64,000 nucleotides of DNA, taken from positions 455,256 to 519,255 of the forward strand of contig JAGYJJ010000004.1 in assembly GCA_018402235.1 (NCBI GenBank), in the 5' to 3' direction. Position numbers and translations under genes: made by a program. Source of the stretch: Candidatus Nanopelagicales bacterium. GTDB taxonomy: Bacteria > Actinomycetota > Actinomycetes > S36-B12. Positions 53,786 through 63,304 of this stretch are shown one piece after another (position 1 is the stretch's first letter; the number at the start of each line of letters is the position of its first letter). Under the pieces are notes generated by a model. That model did not search any database, was not told the origin of the DNA, and saw nothing but the letters and a program-made list of their open reading frames with translations.

Positions 53786-55717
53786 GTGACCACTGCGCCG
53801 ACGAGTTCCGCCGTCGATGCCCGCATGCCCTGGAACCTCGATAGAGGTCGAGCCGCGGGCGAAATGGGCTACCTGCCTGGCCTGGATGGTCTGCGCGCTA
53901 TCGCCATCATCGGTGTGCTGCTCTACCACGCTGGCATCGACTGGGTGCCCGGCGGATTTCTGGGTGTGGACGTCTTCTTCGTCCTCAGCGGGTTCTTGAT
54001 CACTTCTCTCATCCTCGAGGAATACGACCGTGCTGGTCGCATCGACTTCAAGCGCTTCTACATACGGCGCGCCCGCCGACTGCTTCCAGCTGTCTTCGTT
54101 TTGCTCATCGCCGTGGGCATCGCGGTGTTGCTCTTCTATCGGGACGCACTGAGCGCATTCCGTGAAGACGCCCTCGCCACTCTTCTCTACTTGAACAACT
54201 GGTGGTACATCTTCGTCGATCAGTCGTACTTCGAGTCGATGGGGCGACCGCCACTACTCAAGCACCTGTGGTCTTTGTCGATCGAGGAACAGTTCTACTT
54301 AATCTGGCCGGCGGTGGCTTTGCTCTTGGTCCGCCGAGGAGGACGCCCACTTGTTCGGCGAGTGGCAATACTCGTGGCCGTTGCTTCAACCGCCTGGATG
54401 GCCTACTTGGCCATCCGCGGCGGATACCCGGTGGATGCTGATCCCAGCCGCGCGTACTTCGGCACCGATTCCCACATCATGGGTTTACTGATCGGGGCAG
54501 CACTTGCCACCGTGTGGCGGCCAGGACGACTCAGCGCGAGCATCCCGCGCGGCGCCCAAGTGCTCGTGACCGGCATTGGCGTGACGATGATCGCCGTGAT
54601 AGCCGGCTTCTACCTGTTCGTGGGCGAGTTCACGCCCTGGTTGTACCGAGGAGGATTCCTCGCACTCGCCGTCTTCACCGCGGTCCTCATCGCGGCCGCC
54701 ACGCATCCAGCCTCCCCGCTCGGTGCCGTCCTGGGCATTGGTGTTCTGCGATACCTGGGCAGACGCTCGTACGGCATCTACCTGTGGCATTGGCCGGTAT
54801 TCATGGTGACGCGGCCGGGCATTGATGTGCCCTGGAGCGAGCCCGTCGCCTTTGTTGCTCGCCTGACGATCACGGTGGCTATCGCCGAGGTCAGTTACCG
54901 GCTCGTGGAGATGCCGATCCGGCGCGGTGCCCTGGGTGCGGCTTGGCGGAATGCTCGGTCCGGCGCCACCCGCAGTTTCCGGGCATTGGCAACACTCAGT
55001 GCGGCCGGCCTGACCGCAATCCTTGCCGGCGTGGTTGCCATCGCTTTGGTCCTATCGCCGGGCGAGGGTCGCGATGCCATCCCCGCCGACGTCGCCGAGG
55101 CGATGGGCATTGCAAACGATGGACCTTTAGTGGTGTCGATCGATGATGAGCGAGAGCCGCTGCCAGCACCCGAGGAGTCCCCTTCGCCCACCGCCGAGAA
55201 CGCCGACGCTCCGGTAGTAGTCGAGCCGACCATCGAGGAGATTCGCGCGGAGAACGGATCCGTGAGTGTTCTCGGGGATTCGGTTGTGCTCGGTGCGCGC
55301 AATGCCATTACCGATGCGATACCTGGCGCGAAGGTCGATGCTGAAGTGTCGCGCATGCCCGGTGCCTTCACCGGACGAGTCAAAAAACTGAATCGCCGTG
55401 ACAAGCTCGCGAACATCGTGGTCCTCCACCCAGCAACCAACGGGGTCCTCACCGAAGAGATCATGCGCAACACGCTTGATCCGCTGCGCGACTACGAGCG
55501 CGTTGTTGTCGTGAACGCTTCGGTCCCAAGGTCGTGGGAGAAACCCAACAATCGGATCATCAAGGACGTGGTCACTGACTATCCCAATGTGGTCATGGCC
55601 GACTGGAACGCCGCCGCTGATGGTCAAGGCGACTACTTCGTCTCCGACGGCGTTCACTTGACAGGGGCGGGTGCCGCAGCATTCGCAAATCTGATCAAGC
55701 AGACCGCGGGCCTGTAA
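53786..55717 (+). CDS. Acyltransferase-3 with C-terminal SGNH domain (OatA-like)
   Basis: Membrane O-acyltransferase, 643 residues. Ten or so helices form the acyltransferase-3 domain: GYLPGLDGLRAIAIIGVLLYH with its catalytic-type His, VFFVLSGFLIT, RRARRLLPA and LKHLWSLSIEEQFYL. A flexible acidic and Pro-rich linker (about 445-475) leads to an extracellular SGNH domain with VLGDSV (Ser near 497) and DGVHLTG (Asp and His). It probably acetylates peptidoglycan or another surface glycan. GTG start. The 3' end is followed by the second long palindrome. Confidence 0.9.
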   Translation: MTTAPTSSAVDARMPWNLDRGRAAGEMGYLPGLDGLRAIAIIGVLLYHAGIDWVPGGFLGVDVFFVLSGFLITSLILEEYDRAGRIDFKRFYIRRARRLLPAVFVLLIAVGIAVLLFYRDALSAFREDALATLLYLNNWWYIFVDQSYFESMGRPPLLKHLWSLSIEEQFYLIWPAVALLLVRRGGRPLVRRVAILVAVASTAWMAYLAIRGGYPVDADPSRAYFGTDSHIMGLLIGAALATVWRPGRLSASIPRGAQVLVTGIGVTMIAVIAGFYLFVGEFTPWLYRGGFLALAVFTAVLIAAATHPASPLGAVLGIGVLRYLGRRSYGIYLWHWPVFMVTRPGIDVPWSEPVAFVARLTITVAIAEVSYRLVEMPIRRGALGAAWRNARSGATRSFRALATLSAAGLTAILAGVVAIALVLSPGEGRDAIPADVAEAMGIANDGPLVVSIDDEREPLPAPEESPSPTAENADAPVVVEPTIEEIRAENGSVSVLGDSVVLGARNAITDAIPGAKVDAEVSRMPGAFTGRVKKLNRRDKLANIVVLHPATNGVLTEEIMRNTLDPLRDYERVVVVNASVPRSWEKPNNRIIKDVVTDYPNVVMADWNAAADGQGDYFVSDGVHLTGAGAAAFANLIKQTAGL

Positions 55718-55732
55718 CCGGCACCCCTTCGC

Positions 55733-55804
55733 CCCCCGTTGCGGTGTCAGTTGTTGGCGACACGCCCCGGCGTGCCGTGCCAACAACTGACACCGCAACG
55801 GGGG
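55733..55804. repeat. Long perfect palindrome, copy 2 of a dispersed family
   Basis: Arms 55733-55757 and 55780-55804 are 25-bp perfect reverse complements, with a 22-base loop that holds its own hairpin (cacgcc and ggcgtg). It shares ccccg(a/t)tgcggtgtca with the palindrome at 16370; the other arm positions differ, but each change is matched in the opposite arm. It sits between two plus-strand genes. Confidence 0.92.
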
Positions 55805-55842
55805 CGGATGCCGGAGTGCGGGATCTGACGCATACTGGACAG

Positions 55843-56931
55843 ATGCGAAAACTTCTGGTGACCGCCGTATCGCTAGTACTCATCACTTCCGGAGCAACCC
55901 TGTCCTCCGCGGGGGCGGTCCCCAGCGTGAAAGTGGTCTCCCAGCAGACGATCACGCAAAATCTCACGAGCCCATGGGGCATGGCCTTCTTGCCGGACGG
56001 TTCAGCCCTGATTTCCGAACGAGATACCGCTCGCATCCGCCGCATTCCCGCTCGATCACCGGGGTCTCCCGCGGTGTCGATGTCGCGAGCACCCGTTGTC
56101 GGCACAGTCAGTGGAGTAGTGCCCGGCGGCGAGGGTGGACTCCTGGGAATCGCGGTGCCGCCCACCACCGGTAGTGCACAGCCGGCGTATCTGTTCGCCT
56201 ACTTCACCGGCAGGAACGACAACCGAGTAGTGCGCATCGCGTGGGACGGCAGGCGCCTGGGCAAGCAGACCCCCATCGTCACAGGTATCCCCAAGGCCAG
56301 TTATCACAACGGCGGACGACTCCTGGTCGACGACGACACCTTGTTCATCGCGACCGGCGACGCTGGTGTTCCCGACTTGAGTCAAGATCGCAGGAGTTTG
56401 GCCGGCAAAGTGCTGCGCGTGGATTTCGACGGCAAACCAGCCGCGGGTAATCCGTTCTCCGGATCACCGGTGTTCACATTCGGGCACCGCAACGTTCAGG
56501 GACTGGCACTGGATGATGCAGGTCGCCTCTGGGCAACCGAATTCGGGACGTCGAAAGCCGATGAACTGAACCTGTTACTGCCGGGGAGGAACTACGGCTG
56601 GCCGATTGTGGAGGGGCGCGGTTCAGACCGGCGATTCACCAACCCGAAAGTTACCTGGTCACCCACGTCCGCCGCATCGCCAAGCGGCATGGCGATTTCA
56701 GGCGGCAATGCCTACGTGGCCAGTCTGCGCGGTGAGGTGTTGTGGCGCGTGCCGCTCAACGGCACGCGAGCAGGGAAACCGGTAGCGGTTCCGATTGGAG
56801 AACGCAGTCGACTCCGCACCATCGAAGTAGCCCCAGATGGACGCTTGTGGTTGATGACGAACAACACCGACGGACGCGGTGATCCCGGGCCCCGTGACGA
56901 CCGCCTCATCCGCCTGTCGATCGGCGAATGA
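55843..56931 (+). CDS. Secreted PQQ-type sugar dehydrogenase (soluble GDH-like)
   Basis: A 362-residue beta-propeller of the glucose/sorbosone dehydrogenase family, with an N-terminal signal peptide (cleavage near SSAGA at about residues 22-26). Landmarks are SPWGMAFLPDG, GGEGGLLGIA, the catalytic-type YHNGGRL, IATGDAG and FGHRNVQGLA, and NYGWP. PQQ genes are not in the window. ATG 55843 gives a clean signal sequence; an in-frame extension to 55744 would read into the palindrome. Substrate is likely an extracellular sugar. Confidence 0.88.
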   Translation: MRKLLVTAVSLVLITSGATLSSAGAVPSVKVVSQQTITQNLTSPWGMAFLPDGSALISERDTARIRRIPARSPGSPAVSMSRAPVVGTVSGVVPGGEGGLLGIAVPPTTGSAQPAYLFAYFTGRNDNRVVRIAWDGRRLGKQTPIVTGIPKASYHNGGRLLVDDDTLFIATGDAGVPDLSQDRRSLAGKVLRVDFDGKPAAGNPFSGSPVFTFGHRNVQGLALDDAGRLWATEFGTSKADELNLLLPGRNYGWPIVEGRGSDRRFTNPKVTWSPTSAASPSGMAISGGNAYVASLRGEVLWRVPLNGTRAGKPVAVPIGERSRLRTIEVAPDGRLWLMTNNTDGRGDPGPRDDRLIRLSIGE

Positions 56932-56939
56932 CGCACCCG

Positions 56940-57743
56940 TCAACCGTCGAGGTTGACGCGGCGAACAATGGAAAGAAAAGCCACCAACTCGAGAGCGACT
57001 GGCTGCGGGTCTTCGATAGCTGATAGGTGCCCCGCTCGCGGGATTGCGGCCCAGCGAGCGTCTCTCAGAGACGTAACCATTGCATCTTGCTCGGCTCTAG
57101 GTGACATCACGTCTTCATCACCCCAGAGGACCAGAGCCGGCACCTCGGATTCACTCAACGTGGCAAGCGAGTCAGGTCGCGCTGCCATGGCGCGTTGGTA
57201 CCAGGCCACGCTGGCTGGTTCGGCCGCGTCCATCCAATTCGCGACCACTTCGAGCACATCAGGACGGTTCGATCTAGTGGTTTCGCCGACGATCACCGGC
57301 AGGAGTCGCTCACGCAGCAACGGTGAGCACGCAGTTGGCTCTGCTTCGATGGCGGCCGCCATCTGAAGTCGTCCCGCTGAGGCCTCGTCGCTATCGGCAC
57401 TCGCCTTGGTGTCGCATAGCACGATCCCAGCCACCATTTCCGGACGGCGGCGCAGCCACTCCATGATGAGGTAACCACCCACCGAGAGACCCACGAGCAC
57501 ACACCGATCCACCGAGCGCTCGAGTAGGGACGCCACTAACGCCTCCACCACCGCGGTCAAAGACGGTGGCTCTGCAAGTAACGGGCTGTCGCCGAAGCCA
57601 GGAAGGTCAGGCGCCATCACCCGCCAACCGGAGTCAACGAGGCCTTCTACCTGACCGACCCACATCGACCGGTTGCAGGGGAACGCGTGGAGCAGCACCA
57701 CTACAGGTCCGGTGCCTTCATCGGTCCAGGCGATGTCGGTCAC
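56940..57743 (-). CDS. Alpha/beta hydrolase
   Basis: A 267-residue serine hydrolase. LLHAFPCNRSMW is the oxyanion region, GLSVGGYL the nucleophile elbow and LWGDEDVMSP with RAGHLSAIE the acid and base. GTG 57743 overlaps the upstream TGA (GTGA), so it is coupled to the dienelactone-type hydrolase before it; a longer start at 57776 is possible. Substrate unknown; 3-oxoadipate enol-lactonase-like at best. Confidence 0.85.
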   Translation of the reverse strand: MTDIAWTDEGTGPVVVLLHAFPCNRSMWVGQVEGLVDSGWRVMAPDLPGFGDSPLLAEPPSLTAVVEALVASLLERSVDRCVLVGLSVGGYLIMEWLRRRPEMVAGIVLCDTKASADSDEASAGRLQMAAAIEAEPTACSPLLRERLLPVIVGETTRSNRPDVLEVVANWMDAAEPASVAWYQRAMAARPDSLATLSESEVPALVLWGDEDVMSPRAEQDAMVTSLRDARWAAIPRAGHLSAIEDPQPVALELVAFLSIVRRVNLDG

Positions 57744-58493
57744 AGGTCGCTCCACTTTTCCATCGGTCCAACCCACTCGCGGGGCAGGTCACCGAAGCCG
57801 GGACGAATCACATTGACGATTCGATCGAGAACATCGGCCACAAATTTCTCCCCCACCCACAGATGCTTGGCTTCGGGAACGGGCATGACCTTAATGCTGG
57901 GCGCAACCGAGAATGCTTCCTCGCGCAGGACCCGGGGGCAGGAAGTCGTCGAACTCCGGGATAAGCGCGACGACCTTCCGTGATGAGCCTTTCCATAACG
58001 CCAATTCCTGCTCAGTCGTGTAGCGCAGCGGCGGACTGAGCAAGATCGCGCCTTCGACCGGATCAACATCTCCGTGCTTGAGGACAACATCGGTTCCAAA
58101 AGACCAACCGAGTAACCAGATAGCGCCGCCGCTTGTCTTAGCTGCCATCGCAATTGCTGCGTGCAGATCCTTACCTTCCCCTTCAGCGGCGTCGAATTGC
58201 CCTTGGCTGGTACCTGCTGCACTACTGGTTCCTCGAGTGTTGAAGCGCAGAACCGCGATATCCGCCAACGCCGGCAATCGCCAGGACATCTTCCTAAGAA
58301 CGTGCGAGTCCATCATGCCGCCATGTGTGGGCAGCGGGTGAACGCACACGATCGTGGCTACGGCAGCGCGTTCAAGTGGCCGCGCGAGTTCACCCACAAG
58401 TTCAAGGCCATCATCGGTCAGCAAGCGAACGGGCTCCCGATGGGCGGGCAATACCGAATTTGCAGTTATTTTTTGACCTTCGTGGTTTGTCAC
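57740..58493 (-). CDS. Alpha/beta hydrolase (dienelactone-type), frameshifted
   Basis: Second hydrolase of the operon. The N-terminal frame (58493 to 57891) holds VCVHPLPTHGGMMDS, RFNTRGTS and the nucleophile elbow GWSFGTD. It ends in a wrong tail after EFDDFLPP. The C-terminal frame resumes at RVLREEAFSV and contains the His in EAKHLWVGEKF, to 57740. Removing one C from the C5 run near 57943 restores a 250-residue protein. The catalytic His lies beyond the shift, so the gene as written should be inactive. Confidence 0.8.
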
Positions 58494-58768
58494 TTTCGCG
58501 GCCCTCGCTTGTTGCGCGCGGCCCAGCAGGGCGTATGCCAGTGTCGACGATCATCTGCACCCCGTGGATCATCGGCTGGCCAGGCAACGATGTGCGGAGT
58601 GGCCGGCCGGATCTCGTGATCGCACCCCGGGCAGCGATAGATTTTGGTGGCAGACGAGCCCGTGAGAGCCCTCACGTACCAGTCACCGTCCGGATGGGAC
58701 TCCAGGCGCTGGTTGGAGACCGGAGCTGTGCGAACCGGCTCATCCTTGCGACGATTCTTGCGACCCAT
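58490..58768 (-). CDS. Small zinc-binding-type conserved actinobacterial protein
   Basis: A 92-residue basic protein. YRCPGCDHEIRPATPHIVAWP and HWHTPCW hold Cys and His residues in a treble-clef-like pattern (CxxC then HxxxC). It matches a small actinobacterial family seen as hypothetical (recalled). Its end overlaps the hydrolase start by four bases, so they are co-transcribed. Nucleic-acid binding is plausible, unproven. Confidence 0.78.
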   Translation of the reverse strand: MGRKNRRKDEPVRTAPVSNQRLESHPDGDWYVRALTGSSATKIYRCPGCDHEIRPATPHIVAWPADDPRGADDRRHWHTPCWAARNKRGPRK

Positions 58769-58774
58769 AGGGCC

Positions 58775-60555
58775 TTAAGCGTACGAGCGGAAGCCTCGAC
58801 CCGCCTTGCGCCCCGTATAGCCCGCCGTCACGAGGTGCTCCAACCACGGCGCGGGTGCAAACCCGGGCTCGCGGAACTCCCGATACAGCGTCTGCTGAAT
58901 GGCCAAAGAGACATCCAGCCCAACGACGTCCAGCAACTCGAAAGGTCCCATGGGGTAGCCACACCCGAGTTTCATTGCCGAATCAATGTCCTCAGTAGTC
59001 GCGTAGTTGCCCTCGGCCATCTTGATGGAATCGTTCAGATACGGGAACAGCAGCGCATTGACAATAAATCCGGCTCGATCACCGCACCGCACGCCAACCT
59101 TGCCGGTTCTTTGCACGACATCGATAGCGGTGGCGATCACATCGGGTGATGTGGCGACGGTGTCGACGATTTCCACAAGCTTCATCACCGGCGCCGGGTT
59201 GAAGAAATGGAGCCCCACAACATCGCCGGGCCGAGACGTAACCGCGGCAAGATCCACAACAGGAAGCGATGAGGTAGTAGTGGCTAGAACCGCACCGGGC
59301 TTGCAAATCTCATCAAGGTTCTCGAACAGCGCGGTCTTGATGGCAAGATCCTCCGCGATCGCCTCCAACACCAAATCAACCCCGGCAAGGTCCTCTAGTT
59401 GCATAGTGCCACTGATGCGGGCTCGAGTTGCCGCCACATCGTCCTCGGAGATCTTCCCCCGCTGTAGAGCCTTTTCAAGACTCCGCGAGATCGACGCGTG
59501 GACCTTGTCGATTTTGTCCACAGAGCGTGCAACGAAGGTCACGGCAAAACCCGACTTCGCGAAGACCTCGATAATTCCCGTGGCCATAGTTCCCGATCCG
59601 ACTACCCCCACGGTCGATACCGCGCGCACCTGCTGCCCCGCCGAGGTGGCCCGGGGCGTGAGGTCATCTGCGATGGTTTGCGGTGATCCAGGTTCGGCGT
59701 AGGTGTAGAAACCGCGTCCAGACTTTCGCCCCTTTAACCCCGCCGTGACCATGTGCTTGAGGATCGGGCTAGGCGCGTGGAGTCGATCTCGCCCCTCGCG
59801 GTACATCGTGTCGAGGATTTGATAGGCGGTATCCAGACCGATCAGGTCGAGCAGCGCAAGGGGCCCCATAGGCAGCCCACAACCCAATCGCATCGCCGTA
59901 TCGATGTCTTCCCTACTGGCGTACTTCTGCTCGTACATGGAAGCGGCATGGTTCAGATACCCGAAGAGCAGGCTGTTGGCGATGAATCCGGCCTTGTCCT
60001 CACAGATAACCGCTTCCTTGCCAATAAGTCCAACAAACTCACGTACTTGCTCCACAACAGCATTGTCCGTGACAACCGTTCGAACTATCTCAACAAAGTC
60101 TTGAACCGGAGCTGGGTTGAAAAAGTGCAAGCCGACGACCCGTGAGGGTTGACTCACAGCGGTAGAGATCTGCGTGACAGATAACGATGATGTGTTCGTG
60201 CACCAGATAACGTGATCCGAGACGAGACCATCGACTTCGCCCAAGATCTCCCGCTTCAGGTCAAGGTCCTCGGTCACGGCTTCAATCACGAGATCGGTTG
60301 CCACGCAATCTTGAATACTGGTCGTGAACGCGATTCGATCAAGGAGTTCACCACGCTCCTGCGCGGTCATCTTTCCCGTGACACGGCCCGCTCCGTGGAT
60401 GCCTCGATTCGCTGACGAGCTGCATCCAAAACATCGTCGTCGACGTCGATTGCCCGTACTGAGAAGCCGTGCCGGGCGATCACTTCCGCGATCCCGGTAC
60501 CCATAGTTCCCATACCGATAATGGCAACGCTGCGAATCGATCCCCGATCATCCAT
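58775..60555 (-). CDS. Tandem 3-hydroxyacyl-CoA dehydrogenase, frameshifted near its N-terminus
   Basis: Two complete 3-hydroxybutyryl-CoA dehydrogenase modules in one chain, about 593 residues. Module 1 starts with the NAD loop VAIIGMGTMGTGIAEV in the frame 60555-60367, which ends at SRER. Module 1 continues in another frame from MTAQERGELLDRI (60370). One more A in the AAA run near 60372 joins them. Both modules have HFFNPAPV and GFIANSL/GFIVNAL segments; module 2 has its own GSGTMATGI loop. It oxidises or reduces C4 acyl-CoA, feeding crotonyl-CoA to Ccr. The first module loses its NAD loop if the shift is real. Confidence 0.88.
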
Positions 60556-60575
60556 GGGGGCAGTCTGCCAAAGAC

Positions 60576-61253
60576 CTAGAACAGGCGAAGCCCTGAATCC
60601 ACAGTTCCCTTAAGTTCCTCGTAATCGACCACCAAACAGGCGATTCCTCGATCCTGCGCGAGAGTCCTTGCCTGCGGCTTGATCTCCTGCGCAGCGAGTA
60701 CTCCGTTGACGGGAGCAAGGAGCGGGTCGCGGTTAAGTAAATCGAGATAACGGGTGAGTTGCTCTACCCCGTCGATCTCCCCGCGACGCTTGACCTCCAC
60801 CGCCACATTGGTGCCATCGGCATCGCGGCACAGTAGGTCCACCGGGCCGATTGCCGTGGGGTACTCGCGACGAACCAGCGTCCAGCCGAAGGACTGTGCA
60901 TGTTCGGCCAGCAACTTCTGCAAGTGCGCTTCGACTCCATCTTTCACCAGCCCCGGGTCAACGCCCAATTCATGGTTGGAATCGTGCACAATCTCATGCA
61001 AGGTGATCGTCAAGCGCTCGCCCGCGTTGTTTTCGACAGTCCACGTAATGACATCACTGTCAGTATTCGTGGGCTGACTTTCGGTCAGTCGACACGGTGG
61101 GCTCATCCAATTCAACGGCTTATAGGAACCCCCGTCTGCATGCACCAACACCGAACCGTCCGCCTTGACCATGACAACTCGCATAGCTTCAGGAAGATGG
61201 GCGGATAGCCGACCTTGATAGTCGACTGTGCAACGGGCAACAACCAAACGCAC
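60576..61253 (-). CDS. nucS: Mismatch endonuclease NucS (EndoMS)
   Basis: Actinobacterial and archaeal mismatch-specific endonuclease that replaces MutS-MutL. 225 residues, intact. The N-terminal half is a beta-rich DNA-binding domain ([22 protein letters not shown]). The C-terminal nuclease core has [18 protein letters not shown] (Asp, Glu, Lys) and [10 protein letters not shown]. NucS corrects base-base mismatches but is reported not to repair indels. It lies between the hydroxyacyl-CoA dehydrogenase and the mutase on the same strand. Confidence 0.94.
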   Translation of the reverse strand: MRLVVARCTVDYQGRLSAHLPEAMRVVMVKADGSVLVHADGGSYKPLNWMSPPCRLTESQPTNTDSDVITWTVENNAGERLTITLHEIVHDSNHELGVDPGLVKDGVEAHLQKLLAEHAQSFGWTLVRREYPTAIGPVDLLCRDADGTNVAVEVKRRGEIDGVEQLTRYLDLLNRDPLLAPVNGVLAAQEIKPQARTLAQDRGIACLVVDYEELKGTVDSGLRLF

Positions 61254-61262
61254 GACGTCAGC

Positions 61263-63272
61263 CTACGAAGCGAGGTGATCGACTATGCGCCCGAGGATCG
61301 CCGCGACGTCGTAGTCCTTGGGCGTGAACACTTCGGCAACACCCTGCTCTTTCAGCCACAGCGCATCGTCGTCGGGAATGATCCCCCCAACTACCACCAC
61401 AACATCTGAAGCACCCGCAGCAGTTAGGCCTTGCGTAACGGCCGGGACCAAGGATCGGTGCGATCCCGACAGGATCGATAGGCCGACGACGTCGACATCC
61501 TCAGCAACCGCCGCCTCGACGATTTGCTCGGGCGTGAGCCGTATTCCCTGGTAGACGACCTCAAACCCCGCATCGCGGGCCCGAACGGCGATCTGCTCGG
61601 CGCCATTGGAATGTCCATCCAAGCCCGGCTTGCCGACCAGGAAGCGAAACGGCCGCCCCCGGGACTGTGCGAGATCTCGAACCCGTGCCGCCACCGCCGC
61701 CATCGGTGAAGCGCTGCCGGAACTCGATGCCGGAGCGAGTACCGGAGCAGCATCTATTCCCGTCGGAGCTCGATACTCACCGAAGACGTCCCTGAGCACA
61801 CTTGCCCACTCCCCCGTTGTGACCCCCGCACGTACGCATTCGATGCTTGGTGCCATGAGATCGGAGCCTGAGGCGGCTGCCGCTTCAAGCATTCCCAGCG
61901 CCTGCTCAACCTCGCCCTCGCTTCGCTGACTGCGCCACTTACGGATGCTCTCGATTGCCTCGACTTCGACCTCAGGGTCGACCAAGTAAACGGCGTTCTC
62001 ACCCTCGACCTGAAGTGGGCTCAGCTCGGTGGACTGAAAAGCATTCATGCCCACCACGGTGATGTCGCCGGATTCGATACGTGCTCGCTTACGCGTGAGC
62101 GAAGCAACGAGTTCGCCCTTCATGTAGCCGTTCTCTACAGCAGACACGGCACCGCCTTGGTCCAAAACACACTGAAGCTCCGCCGTGGCCTCCTCGACCA
62201 TCTGACGGACCTTGCGCTCCACCACCGGGGAACCTTCAAAAAGATCGTCGTACTCCAATAGGTCTGTCTCGAAGGCAAGGATCTGCTGCATCCGCAAGGA
62301 CCACTGCTGGTCCCAGGGTCGCGGTAGACCTAACGCCTCGTTCCAGGCGGGTAGTTGGACGGCGCGTGCGCGTGCATCTTTGGACAAAGTCACGGCGAGC
62401 ATTTCCAGCATGATCCGGTAGACGTTGTTCTCCGGCTGAATCTCGGCCAGCCCCAGAGAGTTCACCTGCACGCCGTAGCGGAACCTGCGCTGCTTGGGAT
62501 CTGCGACGCCGTATCGATCCTGCGTGATGGTGTCCCACATCTCGACGAAGGCACGCATCTTGCACATTTCCTCGACGAAGCGCACTCCTGCATTCACGAA
62601 GAAGGACATGCGGGCAACTACCTCACCAAAGTGCGCTTCGGGAACCCGACCCGAAGCCTTCACTCTGTCCAGCACCTCAATGGCCGTGGCGAGAGCGAAG
62701 GCAATCTCCTGCGTGGGTGTTGCCCCTGCCTCTTGCAGGTGGTAACTGCAGATATTGATGGGATTCCAGCGTGGGATCTCATTGACCGAGAAGACGAACA
62801 TGTCGGTAATGAGTTGCAAGGACGGACCCGGCGGGAAGATGTAGGTGCCCCGACTCAGGTACTCCTTGATGATGTCGTTTTGGGTGGTCCCCTGCAGCTC
62901 CCGCGGGTCCACGCCCTGCTCCTCGGCAACCACCACATACAAGGCGAGCAACCACATGGCGGTCGCGTTGATCGTCATGGAGGTGTTCATGCGATCAAGG
63001 GGGATGTCGGCGAAAAGTCGTCGCATGTCTCCTAGATGGGCGATCGGCACGCCGACCTTGCCCACTTCACCTGCCGCCATGGGTGAGTCGGGGTCGTAGC
63101 CCGTTTGTGTGGGTAGATCGAAAGCCACAGACAGGCCGGTTTGACCCTTGTCCAGATTGCGCCGGAACAACTCGTTGCTGGCCGCTGCCGAGGAATGTCC
63201 GGCGTAGGTCCGCATAAGCCAGGGACGCTCAGGACTCACCTGACCCTCGGCCGCCTTGCCCGTGCCCGACAT
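61263..63272 (-). CDS. ecm: (2R)-Ethylmalonyl-CoA mutase (MeaA)
   Basis: Adenosylcobalamin mutase converting ethylmalonyl-CoA to methylsuccinyl-CoA. 669 residues in one chain. The catalytic barrel has RPWLMRTYAGHSSAAASNEL, TGLSVAFDLPTQTGYDPD and GQTGL; the C-terminal B12 domain has the DxHxxG signature in KPGLDGHSNGAEQ and LSGSHRSL. The length and N-terminus match MeaA/Ecm rather than the longer methylmalonyl-CoA mutase. It ends nine bases before nucS. meaB and ccrA are elsewhere in the window. Confidence 0.92.
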   Translation of the reverse strand: MSGTGKAAEGQVSPERPWLMRTYAGHSSAAASNELFRRNLDKGQTGLSVAFDLPTQTGYDPDSPMAAGEVGKVGVPIAHLGDMRRLFADIPLDRMNTSMTINATAMWLLALYVVVAEEQGVDPRELQGTTQNDIIKEYLSRGTYIFPPGPSLQLITDMFVFSVNEIPRWNPINICSYHLQEAGATPTQEIAFALATAIEVLDRVKASGRVPEAHFGEVVARMSFFVNAGVRFVEEMCKMRAFVEMWDTITQDRYGVADPKQRRFRYGVQVNSLGLAEIQPENNVYRIMLEMLAVTLSKDARARAVQLPAWNEALGLPRPWDQQWSLRMQQILAFETDLLEYDDLFEGSPVVERKVRQMVEEATAELQCVLDQGGAVSAVENGYMKGELVASLTRKRARIESGDITVVGMNAFQSTELSPLQVEGENAVYLVDPEVEVEAIESIRKWRSQRSEGEVEQALGMLEAAAASGSDLMAPSIECVRAGVTTGEWASVLRDVFGEYRAPTGIDAAPVLAPASSSGSASPMAAVAARVRDLAQSRGRPFRFLVGKPGLDGHSNGAEQIAVRARDAGFEVVYQGIRLTPEQIVEAAVAEDVDVVGLSILSGSHRSLVPAVTQGLTAAGASDVVVVVGGIIPDDDALWLKEQGVAEVFTPKDYDVAAILGRIVDHLAS

Positions 63273-63304
63273 GGGTTCAGCGTAGGGGGATCATCCTGGC
63301 CCCG

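Noticed and set aside
60360-60385. Programmed -1 frameshift in the hydroxyacyl-CoA dehydrogenase
   Set aside because: The codon phase does not fit the standard X-XXY-YYZ slippery heptamer, and four other genes show similar breaks, so an indel is more likely.
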